From NCBI GenBank assembly GCA_023436065.1, contig JAEZKU010000059.1, positions 1-64,000 of the forward strand: a stretch of 64,000 bases of DNA, given 5' to 3'. The notes beneath the pieces are model-generated. The model made no database searches. It was not told the origin of the DNA and saw only the letters and a list, made by a program, of their open reading frames with translations. Each line of letters starts with the position of its first letter. The stretch's first letter is position 1. Origin of the DNA: Bacillota bacterium (GTDB taxonomy: Bacteria > Bacillota > Clostridia > Lachnospirales > Lachnospiraceae). Below, piece by piece: positions 1 to 9,044 of this stretch. The position numbers and the translations under genes were made by a program.

Positions 1-61
1 ATGGAATACACACGAAGAAAATGGCAATAATAAGGTTAGCCGAATATTGGAGTGTGAATAA
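1..61 (+). CDS. 3' end of a MazE-like antitoxin gene (partial)
   Basis: The second reading frame is open from the left edge and stops with TAA at 59-61; its last residues read ...VSRILECE. The stop lies one base before the GTG chosen for the MazF toxin, which is the tight spacing expected of a toxin-antitoxin pair. An acidic ...CE tail is what I remember of ribbon-helix-helix antitoxins placed before MazF in related Clostridia, but only about 19 residues are visible, so the assignment rests mainly on position. The ribosome binding site of the toxin gene lies inside this coding end. Confidence 0.5.
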   Translation, partial: WNTHEENGNNKVSRILECE

Positions 62-62
62 A

Positions 63-419
63 GTGGTAATAAAACGAGGAGATATCTTTTATGCGGATTT
101 AAGACCGGTGATCGGCTCGGAGCAGGGTGGCGTCAGGCCTGTCCTGATTATCCAGAATGATACAGGGAACAAGCATAGTCCTACTGTGATTTGCGCGGCA
201 ATTACATCAAAGATGAACAAAGCGAAGCTCCCCACTCATGTAGAGTTAGATGCTGAAAAATATGGAATTGTAAAGGATTCCGTAATTCTGCTGGAACAGG
301 TCAGAACGATTGATAAATCCAGATTGAAAGAGAAAGTATGTCATTTGGACCGCGATGTATTAAAGAAGATTGATCGGGCACTCATCATCAGTTTTTCTTT
401 AGATACATATTTTAAATAA
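63..419 (+). CDS. mazF: MazF/PemK family toxin endoribonuclease (EndoA-like)
   Basis: A sequence-specific mRNA interferase that cleaves single-stranded RNA in the cytoplasm and is held inactive by its antitoxin. The protein (118 residues from the GTG at 63) shows the family core in order: KRGDIFYADL at the N-terminus, then GSEQGGVRPVLIIQND, an AAITS strand, KLPTHVEL, and VILLEQVRTIDK with the conserved arginine. Length matches the roughly 116 residues of Bacillus EndoA. GTG 63 is preferred over the upstream ATG at 21 because a GGAG (49-52) stands 10 bases upstream and the protein then begins just where the family does. It follows the antitoxin gene end by one base and is followed by a strong terminator. 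Confidence 0.93.
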   Translation: MVIKRGDIFYADLRPVIGSEQGGVRPVLIIQNDTGNKHSPTVICAAITSKMNKAKLPTHVELDAEKYGIVKDSVILLEQVRTIDKSRLKEKVCHLDRDVLKKIDRALIISFSLDTYFK

Positions 420-450
420 GGAATCCTGCTTATGCGAGGATTCCTTTTTT
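420..450 (+). terminator. Rho-independent terminator of mazF
   Basis: An 8-bp perfect stem GGAATCCT/AGGATTCC with a 9-base loop is followed by six T, beginning directly after the mazF stop codon. Confidence 0.9.
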
Positions 451-483
451 ATACCATAAAATGAATTTCGGATAAACGAAAAA

Positions 484-504
484 GAGAACCCACAAGGGGT
501 TCTC
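484..504. repeat. Short hairpin in a gene-free stretch
   Basis: GAGAACCC/GGGTTCTC forms an 8-bp stem with a 5-base loop. No T-run follows on the plus strand. It lies in the gene-free stretch 451-901, which otherwise holds only this hairpin, the larger one at 678-710 and AT-rich DNA; I see no coding signal in that stretch. Confidence 0.5.
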
Positions 505-677
505 TTCTGTTATACAGCAGGGGAGCTGTATAACCATAGCGTATAATAGGGTGGGAGTAGAAAGTGTTTTATCACTGTCTATGTGTTATATTATAAAAGC
601 AAAATGTGTACTAATTGTGACAATTTTATAAAATTTGCATAAAGTATTATAAAAAAGTTTAGAAAAAAATAAGAAAA

Positions 678-720
678 GAGGGTGTCAGATGCGTATGCAT
701 TGACACCCTCTTCTATATTT
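678..720. terminator. Terminator-like hairpin, possibly serving the minus-strand DJ-1 gene
   Basis: A 10-bp perfect stem GAGGGTGTCA/TGACACCCTC with a 13-base loop. It is flanked by an A-rich run on the left and T-rich DNA on the right, so it could terminate transcription from either side. It is the first strong hairpin met by transcripts leaving the DJ-1 gene at 902. Confidence 0.65.
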
Positions 721-901
721 ATAATATAGGGAGGAGGAGAGTGAAAAAATATAAGCTATTCACTTTCTATAATTTAGTATAAATGCCAGATATGTTTAAA
801 GTATGGATAGAATAAAGACGTTTTGTTAACAAATTGGTACACAAATGTGGCAAACCCGGCTAATTTAATAACAACTTCAAAAATTTGTAATGATATCCAC
901 T

Positions 902-1489
902 TTATTCATAACCCATGGCGGTTTTCACTGTAATGGCAAATTCCTTCGTTGTTAACAGCTCAAGCAGCAGAAAAGCAACACCGGGAGCTGTTTGTGGACA
1001 ATAGGAGGTTATAATGTTGTGATCCAGGACAATCGGTTCCTTGATCACTGTTACACCAAAGGCTTCCAGTTGCTTCATACGATATCCCTGTCGTAAATGA
1101 TAGGTGGTAGCCCTACGGCCCTTCAGGATACCGCTTTTTCCCAGGGGAAGAGCACCAACGCAGATCGAAGCGATCAATTTACCTTTCACATCGAAGCTTC
1201 GTATCAACTCAAGAAAGCGTTCGTCATAGGCTTCCTCATAAAAACCGTATTCCTCAAAACCACCGGGTATAGCAAGTGCCGCATAATCATCAACATTTAC
1301 CTCCGACAACAGTTTATCGACCCGGACGGGAATTCCAAAGGTACTGATCACTTCCCTCGTAAAGCCACAGGTCTCAGTGGTGATATCATGATCGTAATCA
1401 TTCCGTGCCCATCCTAAAACATCAATAAATGGGCTAAACTCCATTGTTTCAAATCCTTTTGCCAGTAGAACAAGTACTTTACATGCCAT
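902..1489 (-). CDS. DJ-1/PfpI (ThiJ) family protein
   Basis: A class I glutamine-amidotransferase-like fold of the DJ-1/PfpI superfamily, whose members include proteases, deglycases, chaperones and transcriptional regulators. Visible features are an N-terminal hydrophobic strand (KVLVLLAKGFE) with the acidic residue common to the family, an AIPGGFEEYG loop, and the nucleophile elbow ASICVGALPLG with cysteine in the expected place. At 195 residues it is a normal single-domain member. The ATG at 1489 is preferred over the ATG two codons upstream because GGGAG then stands seven bases before the start. It appears monocistronic. The substrate cannot be told from sequence. Confidence 0.85.
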   Translation of the reverse strand: MACKVLVLLAKGFETMEFSPFIDVLGWARNDYDHDITTETCGFTREVISTFGIPVRVDKLLSEVNVDDYAALAIPGGFEEYGFYEEAYDERFLELIRSFDVKGKLIASICVGALPLGKSGILKGRRATTYHLRQGYRMKQLEAFGVTVIKEPIVLDHNIITSYCPQTAPGVAFLLLELLTTKEFAITVKTAMGYE

Positions 1490-1581
1490 AATCATACTCC
1501 CTTTCTTCTATTATAAATATGGTAATAAATGCTTTTATTTATTATAGCATAGTAATTGACGTAAGCAATTGGGCAATTTGC

Positions 1582-1610
1582 TTGAAATTCTCTTATATTT
1601 TGTGTATTAT
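1582..1610 (+). promoter_or_regulatory. Predicted sigma-A promoter of the kinase-regulator pair
   Basis: TTGAAA and TATTAT are separated by exactly 17 bases, about 90 bases upstream of the kinase start. Confidence 0.5.
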
Positions 1611-1700
1611 TAGTTGAGATGCAACATAGTGCATTTTTCTATGTAATTGGGAAATGCGTCCAAATATTAATACTTACTTAACCTAAGAAAGGATAATAGT

Positions 1701-3524
1701 ATGAGAAGGCTGATCAAGAAACTCTATTTTAATAATCTGAAAATCAGAACCAAAATGCTGTTAATCTATGCCTTCTGTGTATTATTACCCATTATTCTTA
1801 CGGATTCCATCATTTTATATAACATGAATAAAAGCGATAAGGAAAGCCAGCTGGTGAGCCTATCACATGCGATGGATCGTGTGGAATACAACTTGAACTC
1901 AAATATTGATAATTGCATCATGTTTACAAATAATATGTATTATGATCGGGATCTGAATAAGTTTCTGAACAAGCAGTATGCTGATTTTCCCAGCTATTAT
2001 GATGACTATATGAAAATGCTGAACAGTAATAAACTGAGTTATACTTATAATGCAGGACTCTTATCAAAAATCGAACTATTTGCGGATAATAACAGTATCA
2101 TAGGAGGCGGAAAGATATCAAGGTTATCTTCTGTTGAAGACAAGACCTGGTTCACGGAATTTAAGAAAAGCGGGAATGATATTTTTGTTTATCCCTATTA
2201 CGATGCAGCTAAGAAGTTCGTGCCGGGCAGCGGCTCAGCAAGGACAATCAGTATTATTCGCAAATTAGATAACTTCGGTAATCGCGGGATTGAGAAGCTG
2301 TTAAAGATCGACATGGATTATAATATGATGCTGATGGATGTATTGAATGAGAAAATCGACGGTACAATCTATGTCCGCAATAAGGAGCATATCCTATTCT
2401 CGAATCTTCCGAATACCAACGGTGCAAGGGATTTTCCGGATGCCAGTACTCTGGACGGAATTAAGCCGGTGATGAGTAAAAGCTTTGCAGCCGGCAGTGA
2501 CCAATGGGAGATTGTAGTTTATGCCAAAAAGCTTCCTTTCTGGAGCATCCTGTTCCGGAATAAATGGCTGCTTAGCATTGTTCTGCTTGATTGGTTCCTG
2601 CCCACCGTCCTGATTTACTTTGTTGGCAAATCCATCAGTCACAGATTATCTATCGTAGCAACCTATATGGGAAGGGTGGAGAAAGAGCAGTTTGACCTGA
2701 TTGTGACCACCGAAGGGGAAGATGAGGTCGGTAAGCTGATACGCAGCTATAACATGATGGTAACCCGAATAAAGGATTTGATTGAGGTTGTTTTTAAGGA
2801 AAATGCAGAAAAGCAGGCATTAGAGCTTTCCAAGAAGCAGGCTGAGCTGAAAGCAATCCAGAGTCAGGTTAATCCACACTTCCTGTTTAATACACTGGAG
2901 TCCATCCGGATGCGAAGCTTGATCAAAGGGGAGGATGAGACTGCCAATATTATCGGCGAGCTTGCCATCCTGTTCCGCAAGAGTATGAATTGGGGATCTG
3001 ACAGCATCACAATTGAAGAGGAAATGAATTTTATTGAGAAATATATCAATATTCAGAGATATCGTTACGGCGACAAAATCAAGTTCTACCACTATGTGAT
3101 GGAGGGATGCGAACGATTGCTGATTCCGAAGCTGTCCATCGGTACTTTTATCGAGAATGCCTGCGTGCACGGAATCGAAACTACTGTCAATGAGGGTGTT
3201 ATATCGTTGACGATTACCAAAAATGAGCAGTTTCTGTTTATTGAAATATCGGATAACGGTAAAGGCTTTGACGAGGAGCACTTAAACAAGATCAGGTGGA
3301 TGATTGCTCATGCAGATACCAAAATGCTGAATGAATCCAAGAGTACCGGTATGCTGAATGCATTTCTGCGGCTGAAGATGTTTTGCGAAGGCCAAATTAT
3401 TTTTGATATAGACAGCAGAACGGAGGACGGAACAGACATTACTATTCAGATACCACTCGAGATGGTCCGCGGGGATTCTATTATTGATAACCATGTAAAA
3501 ATGGAGGAGGCTTCAGATGATTAG
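1701..3524 (+). CDS. YesM/LytS-family sensor histidine kinase
   Basis: Membrane kinase that probably senses an extracellular carbohydrate and phosphorylates the response regulator encoded next to it. Domain order: TM helix about 19-40, a large extracytoplasmic sensor domain about 41-288, a second TM about 289-311, a HAMP linker to about 365, a short coiled stretch rich in Glu and Lys, the His_kinase motif QVNPHFLFNTLE with phospho-acceptor His393, and a C-terminal HATPase_c domain (IENACVHG N-box, DNGKGFD G-box). At 607 residues it is typical for YesM-type kinases. Its 3' end overlaps the regulator by 8 bases, so the two are translationally coupled. The downstream binding protein and permeases suggest it controls sugar uptake; the ligand is not predictable. 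Confidence 0.93.
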   Translation: MRRLIKKLYFNNLKIRTKMLLIYAFCVLLPIILTDSIILYNMNKSDKESQLVSLSHAMDRVEYNLNSNIDNCIMFTNNMYYDRDLNKFLNKQYADFPSYYDDYMKMLNSNKLSYTYNAGLLSKIELFADNNSIIGGGKISRLSSVEDKTWFTEFKKSGNDIFVYPYYDAAKKFVPGSGSARTISIIRKLDNFGNRGIEKLLKIDMDYNMMLMDVLNEKIDGTIYVRNKEHILFSNLPNTNGARDFPDASTLDGIKPVMSKSFAAGSDQWEIVVYAKKLPFWSILFRNKWLLSIVLLDWFLPTVLIYFVGKSISHRLSIVATYMGRVEKEQFDLIVTTEGEDEVGKLIRSYNMMVTRIKDLIEVVFKENAEKQALELSKKQAELKAIQSQVNPHFLFNTLESIRMRSLIKGEDETANIIGELAILFRKSMNWGSDSITIEEEMNFIEKYINIQRYRYGDKIKFYHYVMEGCERLLIPKLSIGTFIENACVHGIETTVNEGVISLTITKNEQFLFIEISDNGKGFDEEHLNKIRWMIAHADTKMLNESKSTGMLNAFLRLKMFCEGQIIFDIDSRTEDGTDITIQIPLEMVRGDSIIDNHVKMEEASDD

Positions 3525-5124
3525 AGTGCTGATTGTAGATGATGAACCATATATCAGACAGGGGTTGAAGATTATAATCAATTGGGAACAGTATGGCTTT
3601 ACTGTTTGCGGAGAAGCAGGCAATGGAAAGGAAGCCCTCGAATTATTGGAAACATCGAATATTGATTTGGTCATCACCGACATTAAGATGCCGATTATGA
3701 GCGGTCTGGAGCTGATTGAACAAACCTGGGAGCGTGTCTCAAGAAGAATTGGTTTTATTATCCTAAGTGGCTTTTATGAATTTGAATATGCCAGAAAGGC
3801 AATTAAGTACAGCGTCAATGATTATGTTCTGAAGCCTGTGCAAAAGGACGAACTAATCCGGGCATTGGAAAACTATAAGGACCAGCATTTCAGGAAGATT
3901 GCCGAGCAGAAAAAATTGGAGGATTCGAATAAGCTATTGTTTGACAGACATCTGACAAATCTGATTGCAGATAAATATGATGCGGAAGATCTGGAGTATG
4001 TAAAGAAGTTTCTTGCAGATGCATCGAATATCAGATTTATCAGCATTGAATATGATTCCTCGGACGAAAGCTTCCATGATCTGCCCACGGAGGAAAAGGT
4101 AAAGGCCAGAAATGTACTCAACGATGCTTTGAAAATCTATCTCGGTGAGCAATGGTATCATTCCTATATGGAAAGTAACCCGAATAAGAACACGTATGGC
4201 GTTGGTTTCCTCTTTGCAAGGAAACTGGAGGAACAGAGTGGTTTAAATGAAAAGGAATATATTCAAAAGCTGTATCATAAGCTGAGGGACCTCGTAGCTT
4301 ATAAAATTATCCTGTATATCGGACAGCGGGTCGAGGATATCAGCAGGATATCCGATTCCTATAAAACAACAGCAATAGCGAGAACCTTTCAGCTATTTTC
4401 CACGCAGAAGGATATTGCTTATTATGATGAGATTGAAAATAAACCCAGAACCGGAAAATCTCCTGTAGATAAGGAATGCATGGATGATCTGATCAAGGCG
4501 ATTGAGGAGAACAATGAAGAGGCAATCAATGATAGGATTGACTGTGTCTATGAGCATTTCAAACAACTGGCAACAGAGCCTGATATTGTTAAGCTTAATC
4601 TGGATTATCTGCTGTTTAATTTAATCAGTCTGGCCAAGGATTTAGACCCTGCATTTGATCAGGATGAAATATATAAGATGATCAGCCAGGGTGGTTATGA
4701 GAAGATCGCCGTCAGAGGAAGTGTGAAGCACTTCAAGAAATTTGCCCAGGAATTCTCTACTTATCTGCTCCAGATGAGACAGCATGCCTTCGGCGGCGTG
4801 TTGTCGGTAATAGAGAAGGAAATTACCGAGCATTATATGGATAATCTCAGTCTGAAATCTCTGAGTGAGAAATATTATATCAATTCGGCTTACCTCGGTC
4901 AGATTTTCAAACGCCAATACGGCTGTCCCTTTAAGGATTATCTGAATAATTACCGCATAGACCGTGCTGCAGAATTATTGCTTCGGTCTGATGAAAAGAT
5001 TTATCTGATCGCGAGTGCGGTGGGCTTTAATAATACTGACTACTTCATCAGCAAATTCGTACAGATTAAAGGGATAACCCCATTACAATACCGGAAACAG
5101 TTCATGAAAAACAGAAAGCCTTAA
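3517..5124 (+). CDS. YesN-type response regulator with AraC DNA-binding domain
   Basis: Transcription factor that is the partner of the overlapping kinase. Residues 1-120 form a receiver domain with the acidic pair D9/D10, phospho-acceptor D55 in LVITDIKMP, and the conserved lysine in VLKPVQ. A helical linker of about 300 residues follows, then an AraC/XylS double helix-turn-helix at about 430-530 (SLSEKYYINSAYLGQIFK, then AVGFNNTDYFISKFV). The 535-residue length is normal for YesN proteins. The likely target is the promoter of the binding-protein gene at 5388, which starts its own transcription unit after a terminator. Confidence 0.93.
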   Translation: MIRVLIVDDEPYIRQGLKIIINWEQYGFTVCGEAGNGKEALELLETSNIDLVITDIKMPIMSGLELIEQTWERVSRRIGFIILSGFYEFEYARKAIKYSVNDYVLKPVQKDELIRALENYKDQHFRKIAEQKKLEDSNKLLFDRHLTNLIADKYDAEDLEYVKKFLADASNIRFISIEYDSSDESFHDLPTEEKVKARNVLNDALKIYLGEQWYHSYMESNPNKNTYGVGFLFARKLEEQSGLNEKEYIQKLYHKLRDLVAYKIILYIGQRVEDISRISDSYKTTAIARTFQLFSTQKDIAYYDEIENKPRTGKSPVDKECMDDLIKAIEENNEEAINDRIDCVYEHFKQLATEPDIVKLNLDYLLFNLISLAKDLDPAFDQDEIYKMISQGGYEKIAVRGSVKHFKKFAQEFSTYLLQMRQHAFGGVLSVIEKEITEHYMDNLSLKSLSEKYYINSAYLGQIFKRQYGCPFKDYLNNYRIDRAAELLLRSDEKIYLIASAVGFNNTDYFISKFVQIKGITPLQYRKQFMKNRKP

Positions 5125-5139
5125 GGCTTTCTGTTTTTA
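5111..5139 (+). terminator. Terminator of the kinase-regulator operon
   Basis: A 10-bp perfect stem ACAGAAAGCC/GGCTTTCTGT with a TTAA loop and a T-run. The stem includes the last codons and stop of the regulator gene. Confidence 0.88.
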
Positions 5140-5274
5140 TATAAAAAATAGAAATCCTAAAACTTTCTAAATTTTAATCATAATTGTATTTGTGCATATA
5201 TTACAAAAAAGAGGTATAAAAATATAGGAATATGCGAAAATATAATTATTAGTATTTTGACTATACTTTGTAAG

Positions 5275-5303
5275 TTGATGCAAATGGTTATGAATGTTAT
5301 TAT
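5275..5303 (+). promoter_or_regulatory. Predicted promoter of the solute-binding protein gene
   Basis: TTGATG and TATTAT with a 17-base spacer lie 85 bases before the ATG, in a strongly AT-rich stretch. This is the probable target of the YesN-type regulator encoded upstream; I could not define an operator. Confidence 0.45.
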
Positions 5304-5387
5304 ATTTATAGCTGTAATACAGCATTTTGTATTATCCATTTTATGGGTACAAAGCTTAATACAGTAAAAAATGTAGGGAGGAATAAC

Positions 5388-7127
5388 ATGAAAAAAATCA
5401 AATCCTTGGTTGCCATTCTTTTGGTAATCACAATGTTCGGTTCATTGTTTATCGGCTGTAAGAAAGCTGAAAACAATACGGGCACACAGAACACAGACGC
5501 TACAACCACTACGGCGCCTGCAGACAATGGCGAAGATGCTGCTGCAACTGAGCCGAAAGAAGAAAAAATGTTCACAATGTTCAATGCTGTATCAGGTACA
5601 GAAGTTCCTGATGACAACAGATGTTTAAGAGCAATCGCAGATATTACCGGCGCTTGGGCAAAGGTAACCTGGTTAACAGGTCAGACTGCTGACGAAAGAG
5701 TTGGCGTTATGATTGCCGGCGGTGACTATCCTGACTTTATCACCGGTGCAACCGGTACACCTGCTTTAATCGAAGCTGGTGCGTTAGTTGCGATTGATGA
5801 ATATTGGGATGATTATCCGAATATCAAGAATTATTTATCAGAAGCTGATTGGAACAAGGTTAAATCAGCAGATGGTCACATTTACCTGATTCCTCAGTTC
5901 GGTATCATCCAGGGAGCAGATATGGCTACCTATCATTGGGATGAAGCATTCTGGATTCAGAAGGACGTTCTGATCTGGGCTAACTTCCCTAAGATCACAA
6001 CCATGGATCAGTATTTCGATGTTATCAAGCAGTACAAGGATGCACATCCTACCACAGAAGATGGTCAGGAGACAGTTGGTTTCTCTATGAGTACTGAAGA
6101 CTGGAGATACTTCGGTGTTGAGAACCCTCCTTACTTCTTAATGGGATATCCTAACGACGGTGCATGTATTATCGATCCTGCAACAGTAACTGCAATCGAC
6201 TACAATACATTACCTGAAGCAAAACAATACTATCAGAGAATTAATAAGGCTTTCAACGATGGTTTAGTTCATCCTGAGACCTTTACTATGACTTATGACC
6301 AGTATATGGCTTTACTGTCAACCGGTAGAGTATTAGGTACACTGGATCAGATGTGGAACTTCAATACTGCTCAGCAGGCATTAATCACCGATGGTAAGGT
6401 TGGAAAAACCTACGTTCCGTTGCCGATCTCCTTTAAGGGTGATGGCGTTCAGCAGTGGCACAGTCCTTCTGCACTTGACGTATCCAACGGTTTATCTGTA
6501 ACTACAAGCTGCAAGGATATCCCTGGCGCATTAAAGTTTATCAATGACCTTCTTTCTCCTGAGATTATGGCTTTAAGATACTGGGGCCAGGAAGGCATCG
6601 ACTACATGAAGGGCGATGACGGCGTATTCTACAAGACTGACGAGCAGAGAGCTAACTATGATAATCAGGACTATGTAACTGATAACCTTGTTAACCAGGC
6701 TTATGCATACTTCCCTCATTTCGAAGGTATGCTTGCTGATGGATTAAATGCTCAGGATCCTAAGAACCAGCCGAACGAATTCTACAACACATTATATGAT
6801 GTAGAGAAGCAGCTTCTGGATGGTTATGGATATAAGACATTCCTTGATTTCTTAGGCGAGACCAAGACTTCTAACGAACCTTGGTATCCGATGTGGTCCT
6901 ACACCAACACCTGGACCAGTGATTCAGCTGAAGGTCAGGCTAAGCAGAAGATTACTGATCTGAAACATGAATGGCTTCCTAAGGCTATGATGGCTTCCGA
7001 AGCAGACTTCGATAAGATTTGGGATGAGTATCTGGCTACTTATAAGGATGAAGTTGATATTGATGCTTATCTGGATTCTTTAACAGCAGAGGCTCAGAGA
7101 AGAAATGCTGTTGCTAAGGGTGAGTAA
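5388..7127 (+). CDS. Carbohydrate ABC transporter solute-binding lipoprotein
   Basis: Extracellular substrate-binding lipoprotein of a family 1 (LplA/YtcQ-like) carbohydrate importer. A lipoprotein signal peptide (charged MKKIK, hydrophobic core, lipobox ending GC near residue 24) is followed by a Thr/Ala/Glu-rich low-complexity linker and a large bilobal domain rich in Trp and Tyr typical of oligosaccharide binders. From the ATG at 5388, with GGGAGG 5' of it, the protein has 579 residues. Codon use is noticeably more uniform (GCT, GGT, AAG, TTA) than in neighbours, suggesting strong expression. A structured hairpin separates it from the permease genes, fitting a high binding-protein to permease ratio. 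Confidence 0.92.
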   Translation: MKKIKSLVAILLVITMFGSLFIGCKKAENNTGTQNTDATTTTAPADNGEDAAATEPKEEKMFTMFNAVSGTEVPDDNRCLRAIADITGAWAKVTWLTGQTADERVGVMIAGGDYPDFITGATGTPALIEAGALVAIDEYWDDYPNIKNYLSEADWNKVKSADGHIYLIPQFGIIQGADMATYHWDEAFWIQKDVLIWANFPKITTMDQYFDVIKQYKDAHPTTEDGQETVGFSMSTEDWRYFGVENPPYFLMGYPNDGACIIDPATVTAIDYNTLPEAKQYYQRINKAFNDGLVHPETFTMTYDQYMALLSTGRVLGTLDQMWNFNTAQQALITDGKVGKTYVPLPISFKGDGVQQWHSPSALDVSNGLSVTTSCKDIPGALKFINDLLSPEIMALRYWGQEGIDYMKGDDGVFYKTDEQRANYDNQDYVTDNLVNQAYAYFPHFEGMLADGLNAQDPKNQPNEFYNTLYDVEKQLLDGYGYKTFLDFLGETKTSNEPWYPMWSYTNTWTSDSAEGQAKQKITDLKHEWLPKAMMASEADFDKIWDEYLATYKDEVDIDAYLDSLTAEAQRRNAVAKGE

Positions 7128-7177
7128 TAATAGTTTAAAGTGACAACAGGTATGATGATAGCTTAGCTATCTGACAA

Positions 7178-7234
7178 GGGGTGTCTTAAAGGATGGTGAC
7201 TGAAGAGTACTTCGCTAGCCGTTTAAGGCACCCC
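7178..7234 (+). promoter_or_regulatory. Long hairpin between binding-protein and permease genes
   Basis: A 13-bp stem (GGGGTGTCTTAAA with TTTAAGGCACCCC, one G-U pair) encloses about 31 bases that can fold further (GAAG/CTTC). No T-run follows, so it looks more like an mRNA 3'-end stabiliser or partial attenuator than a full terminator. Confidence 0.65.
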
Positions 7235-7407
7235 ATTATTAAGACGAAGATAAGTTTATTGTAAACATAGCAATGTTGCATGAAAGCGCTAGCTATACTT
7301 ACTATAATTCAAATATATCAGTTGTTCAGAAGATGCGATGGAAACTACCCTCCATAGTATTCTGCAAATCCAACCTAATAGAAACGAGTAAGACTGGAGG
7401 CACTTGT

Positions 7408-9036
7408 ATGAATAAGCGCAAACCCTATTATATTATCATTGCTGTCTTATGTTTTGCAGCTGTGATTAATATATTTCTTCCCTATCTGAAGCTTCCTGAG
7501 CGAGAGCTGACCGAAGAAGGCACTGTACTTGATCTCGACCAAGCCGCATTGAGAAGTCATGTTGCAGATAAGACAGCCAGACAAGAAGGATTGAAGAAGA
7601 CTGTTGTTAACAATGTTGCAAAGAATATAATCAAAGGTAAGAGTTTCGAGAAAATTACCGAAGACCTGTCAGAAGATCAATATTACATAGTTGATGACAT
7701 CACTGCGAAACTGAATGATAGGAAAGCCGAGATTAAGGATGTCTCGATGCTTAACGAGAGCGAATTCGGTTACTTCGGAATGTTCAGCCTTTGTGCAAAT
7801 ATTATCACCCATATGGATCAGGACATCATAGACTCTGTAATAATTATATTATGTATGGTGTCAACAATCCTGTTACCACTGGTATCAGGAGTATACATGC
7901 TGATAACAAAGGGTGACAAGTACTATGTATTGGTAAAGAGAGTATCCATAGCTACAATTTTACTTTCCTTACTGGGATTAATCAGCACAAACTCCATCAG
8001 TATCGGAGCGTTACAGGTAGAAAAATTCTATACTAAGAACTGGGGACCCGGCTTCTTTGTAATTATCATATTGCAGGTACTGGTTTGGCTGGTAGCTACC
8101 GTAGCTTCCTACCATCAGCAGGCTGAAGGCTATGTCACTTGGAGAATGATTGTCAGACAGAAGCAGCTGATTCTCATGGCGATACCATTCTTGATTTACG
8201 GTTTTATCTTTTATTATTATCCGTTAGCCGGATGGACTATGGCATTCCAGAAATTCAAGCCTGCTGCTGCAGATCAGATGTGGATTGCCTGGGATAAATT
8301 TAAATACCTGTTTTCCAGCAATGAGTTCCTGATGGTATTCCGTAATACAGTAGCCATGAGTTTCATTAACCTGGTATTCAGTTTGGTGTTTGCCATCGTT
8401 TTTGCGCTACTTCTGAATGAAGTGAAGAGTCTTAGGGGAAAGAAAGTGGTTCAGACGATTTCCTACCTGCCTCACTTCTTATCCTGGATCATCGTTGCCG
8501 GTATCGTAAGTGATGTTCTGGCTATGGAGACAGGTATAGTGAATGAAATATTGACCAAAACAGGTTTAATTAGCAGCACTATAAACTTCTTTGCGACACC
8601 GAAGTATTTCTGGTGGATTATTGCTTTTGCAGTTGTATGGAAGGAAACCGGCTGGAACAGTATTATCTATCTGGCAGCCATGACCTCCATTAATCCGGAC
8701 TTATATGAGGCGGCCTCCATTGACGGTGCAGGAAGATTAAAAAAGATGCTCCATATTACTCTTCCCGGTATTAAATCTACGATTTTCGTGTTGTTGATTA
8801 TCAACCTCGGTATGATCATGAATTCCGGCTTTGAAGCACAGTACTTACTGGGAAGGGATTTAACGAGAGCAACATCCTATGTAATTGATGTATTCGTCCT
8901 CAATAATAGCTTTGGTGCAGGAGTCGATTTCTCCCTCGGTACCGCAGCAGGTATCTTTAAGAGTGTCGTAAGTATTATTCTGATATTCGTGGCGAACCAA
9001 GTAGCTAAGGCTGCCGGTGAAGAGCGGTTGTTCTAG
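7408..9036 (+). CDS. Carbohydrate ABC transporter permease (LplB-like) with N-terminal extension
   Basis: Inner-membrane permease of the importer. The C-terminal 230 residues are a normal MalF/LplB-type BPD domain, with the ATPase-contact EAA loop near residue 434 (EAASIDGAGRLKKMLHITLP). The first 250 residues or so are extra: a TM near 8-25, a charged extracytoplasmic segment, then several further TM helices before the usual FLIYGFIFYYYPLAGW entry. The family norm is about 300 residues, so 542 is unusual. ATG 7408 is chosen because GGAGG stands seven bases upstream; an upstream in-frame ATG at 7273 has no such site. The ATP-binding subunit is not encoded here and is probably a shared MsmK-type protein. 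Confidence 0.88.
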   Translation: MNKRKPYYIIIAVLCFAAVINIFLPYLKLPERELTEEGTVLDLDQAALRSHVADKTARQEGLKKTVVNNVAKNIIKGKSFEKITEDLSEDQYYIVDDITAKLNDRKAEIKDVSMLNESEFGYFGMFSLCANIITHMDQDIIDSVIIILCMVSTILLPLVSGVYMLITKGDKYYVLVKRVSIATILLSLLGLISTNSISIGALQVEKFYTKNWGPGFFVIIILQVLVWLVATVASYHQQAEGYVTWRMIVRQKQLILMAIPFLIYGFIFYYYPLAGWTMAFQKFKPAAADQMWIAWDKFKYLFSSNEFLMVFRNTVAMSFINLVFSLVFAIVFALLLNEVKSLRGKKVVQTISYLPHFLSWIIVAGIVSDVLAMETGIVNEILTKTGLISSTINFFATPKYFWWIIAFAVVWKETGWNSIIYLAAMTSINPDLYEAASIDGAGRLKKMLHITLPGIKSTIFVLLIINLGMIMNSGFEAQYLLGRDLTRATSYVIDVFVLNNSFGAGVDFSLGTAAGIFKSVVSIILIFVANQVAKAAGEERLF

Positions 9037-9044
9037 GAGGAGGA

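Noticed and set aside
1..30. First-frame fragment MEYTRRKWQ as an upstream gene end
   Set aside because: The second frame ends one base before the mazF start with an antitoxin-like acidic tail and is a better candidate.
1097..1417. Plus-strand 106-codon ORF
   Set aside because: Shadow of the DJ-1 gene on the other strand; no ribosome binding site or family features.
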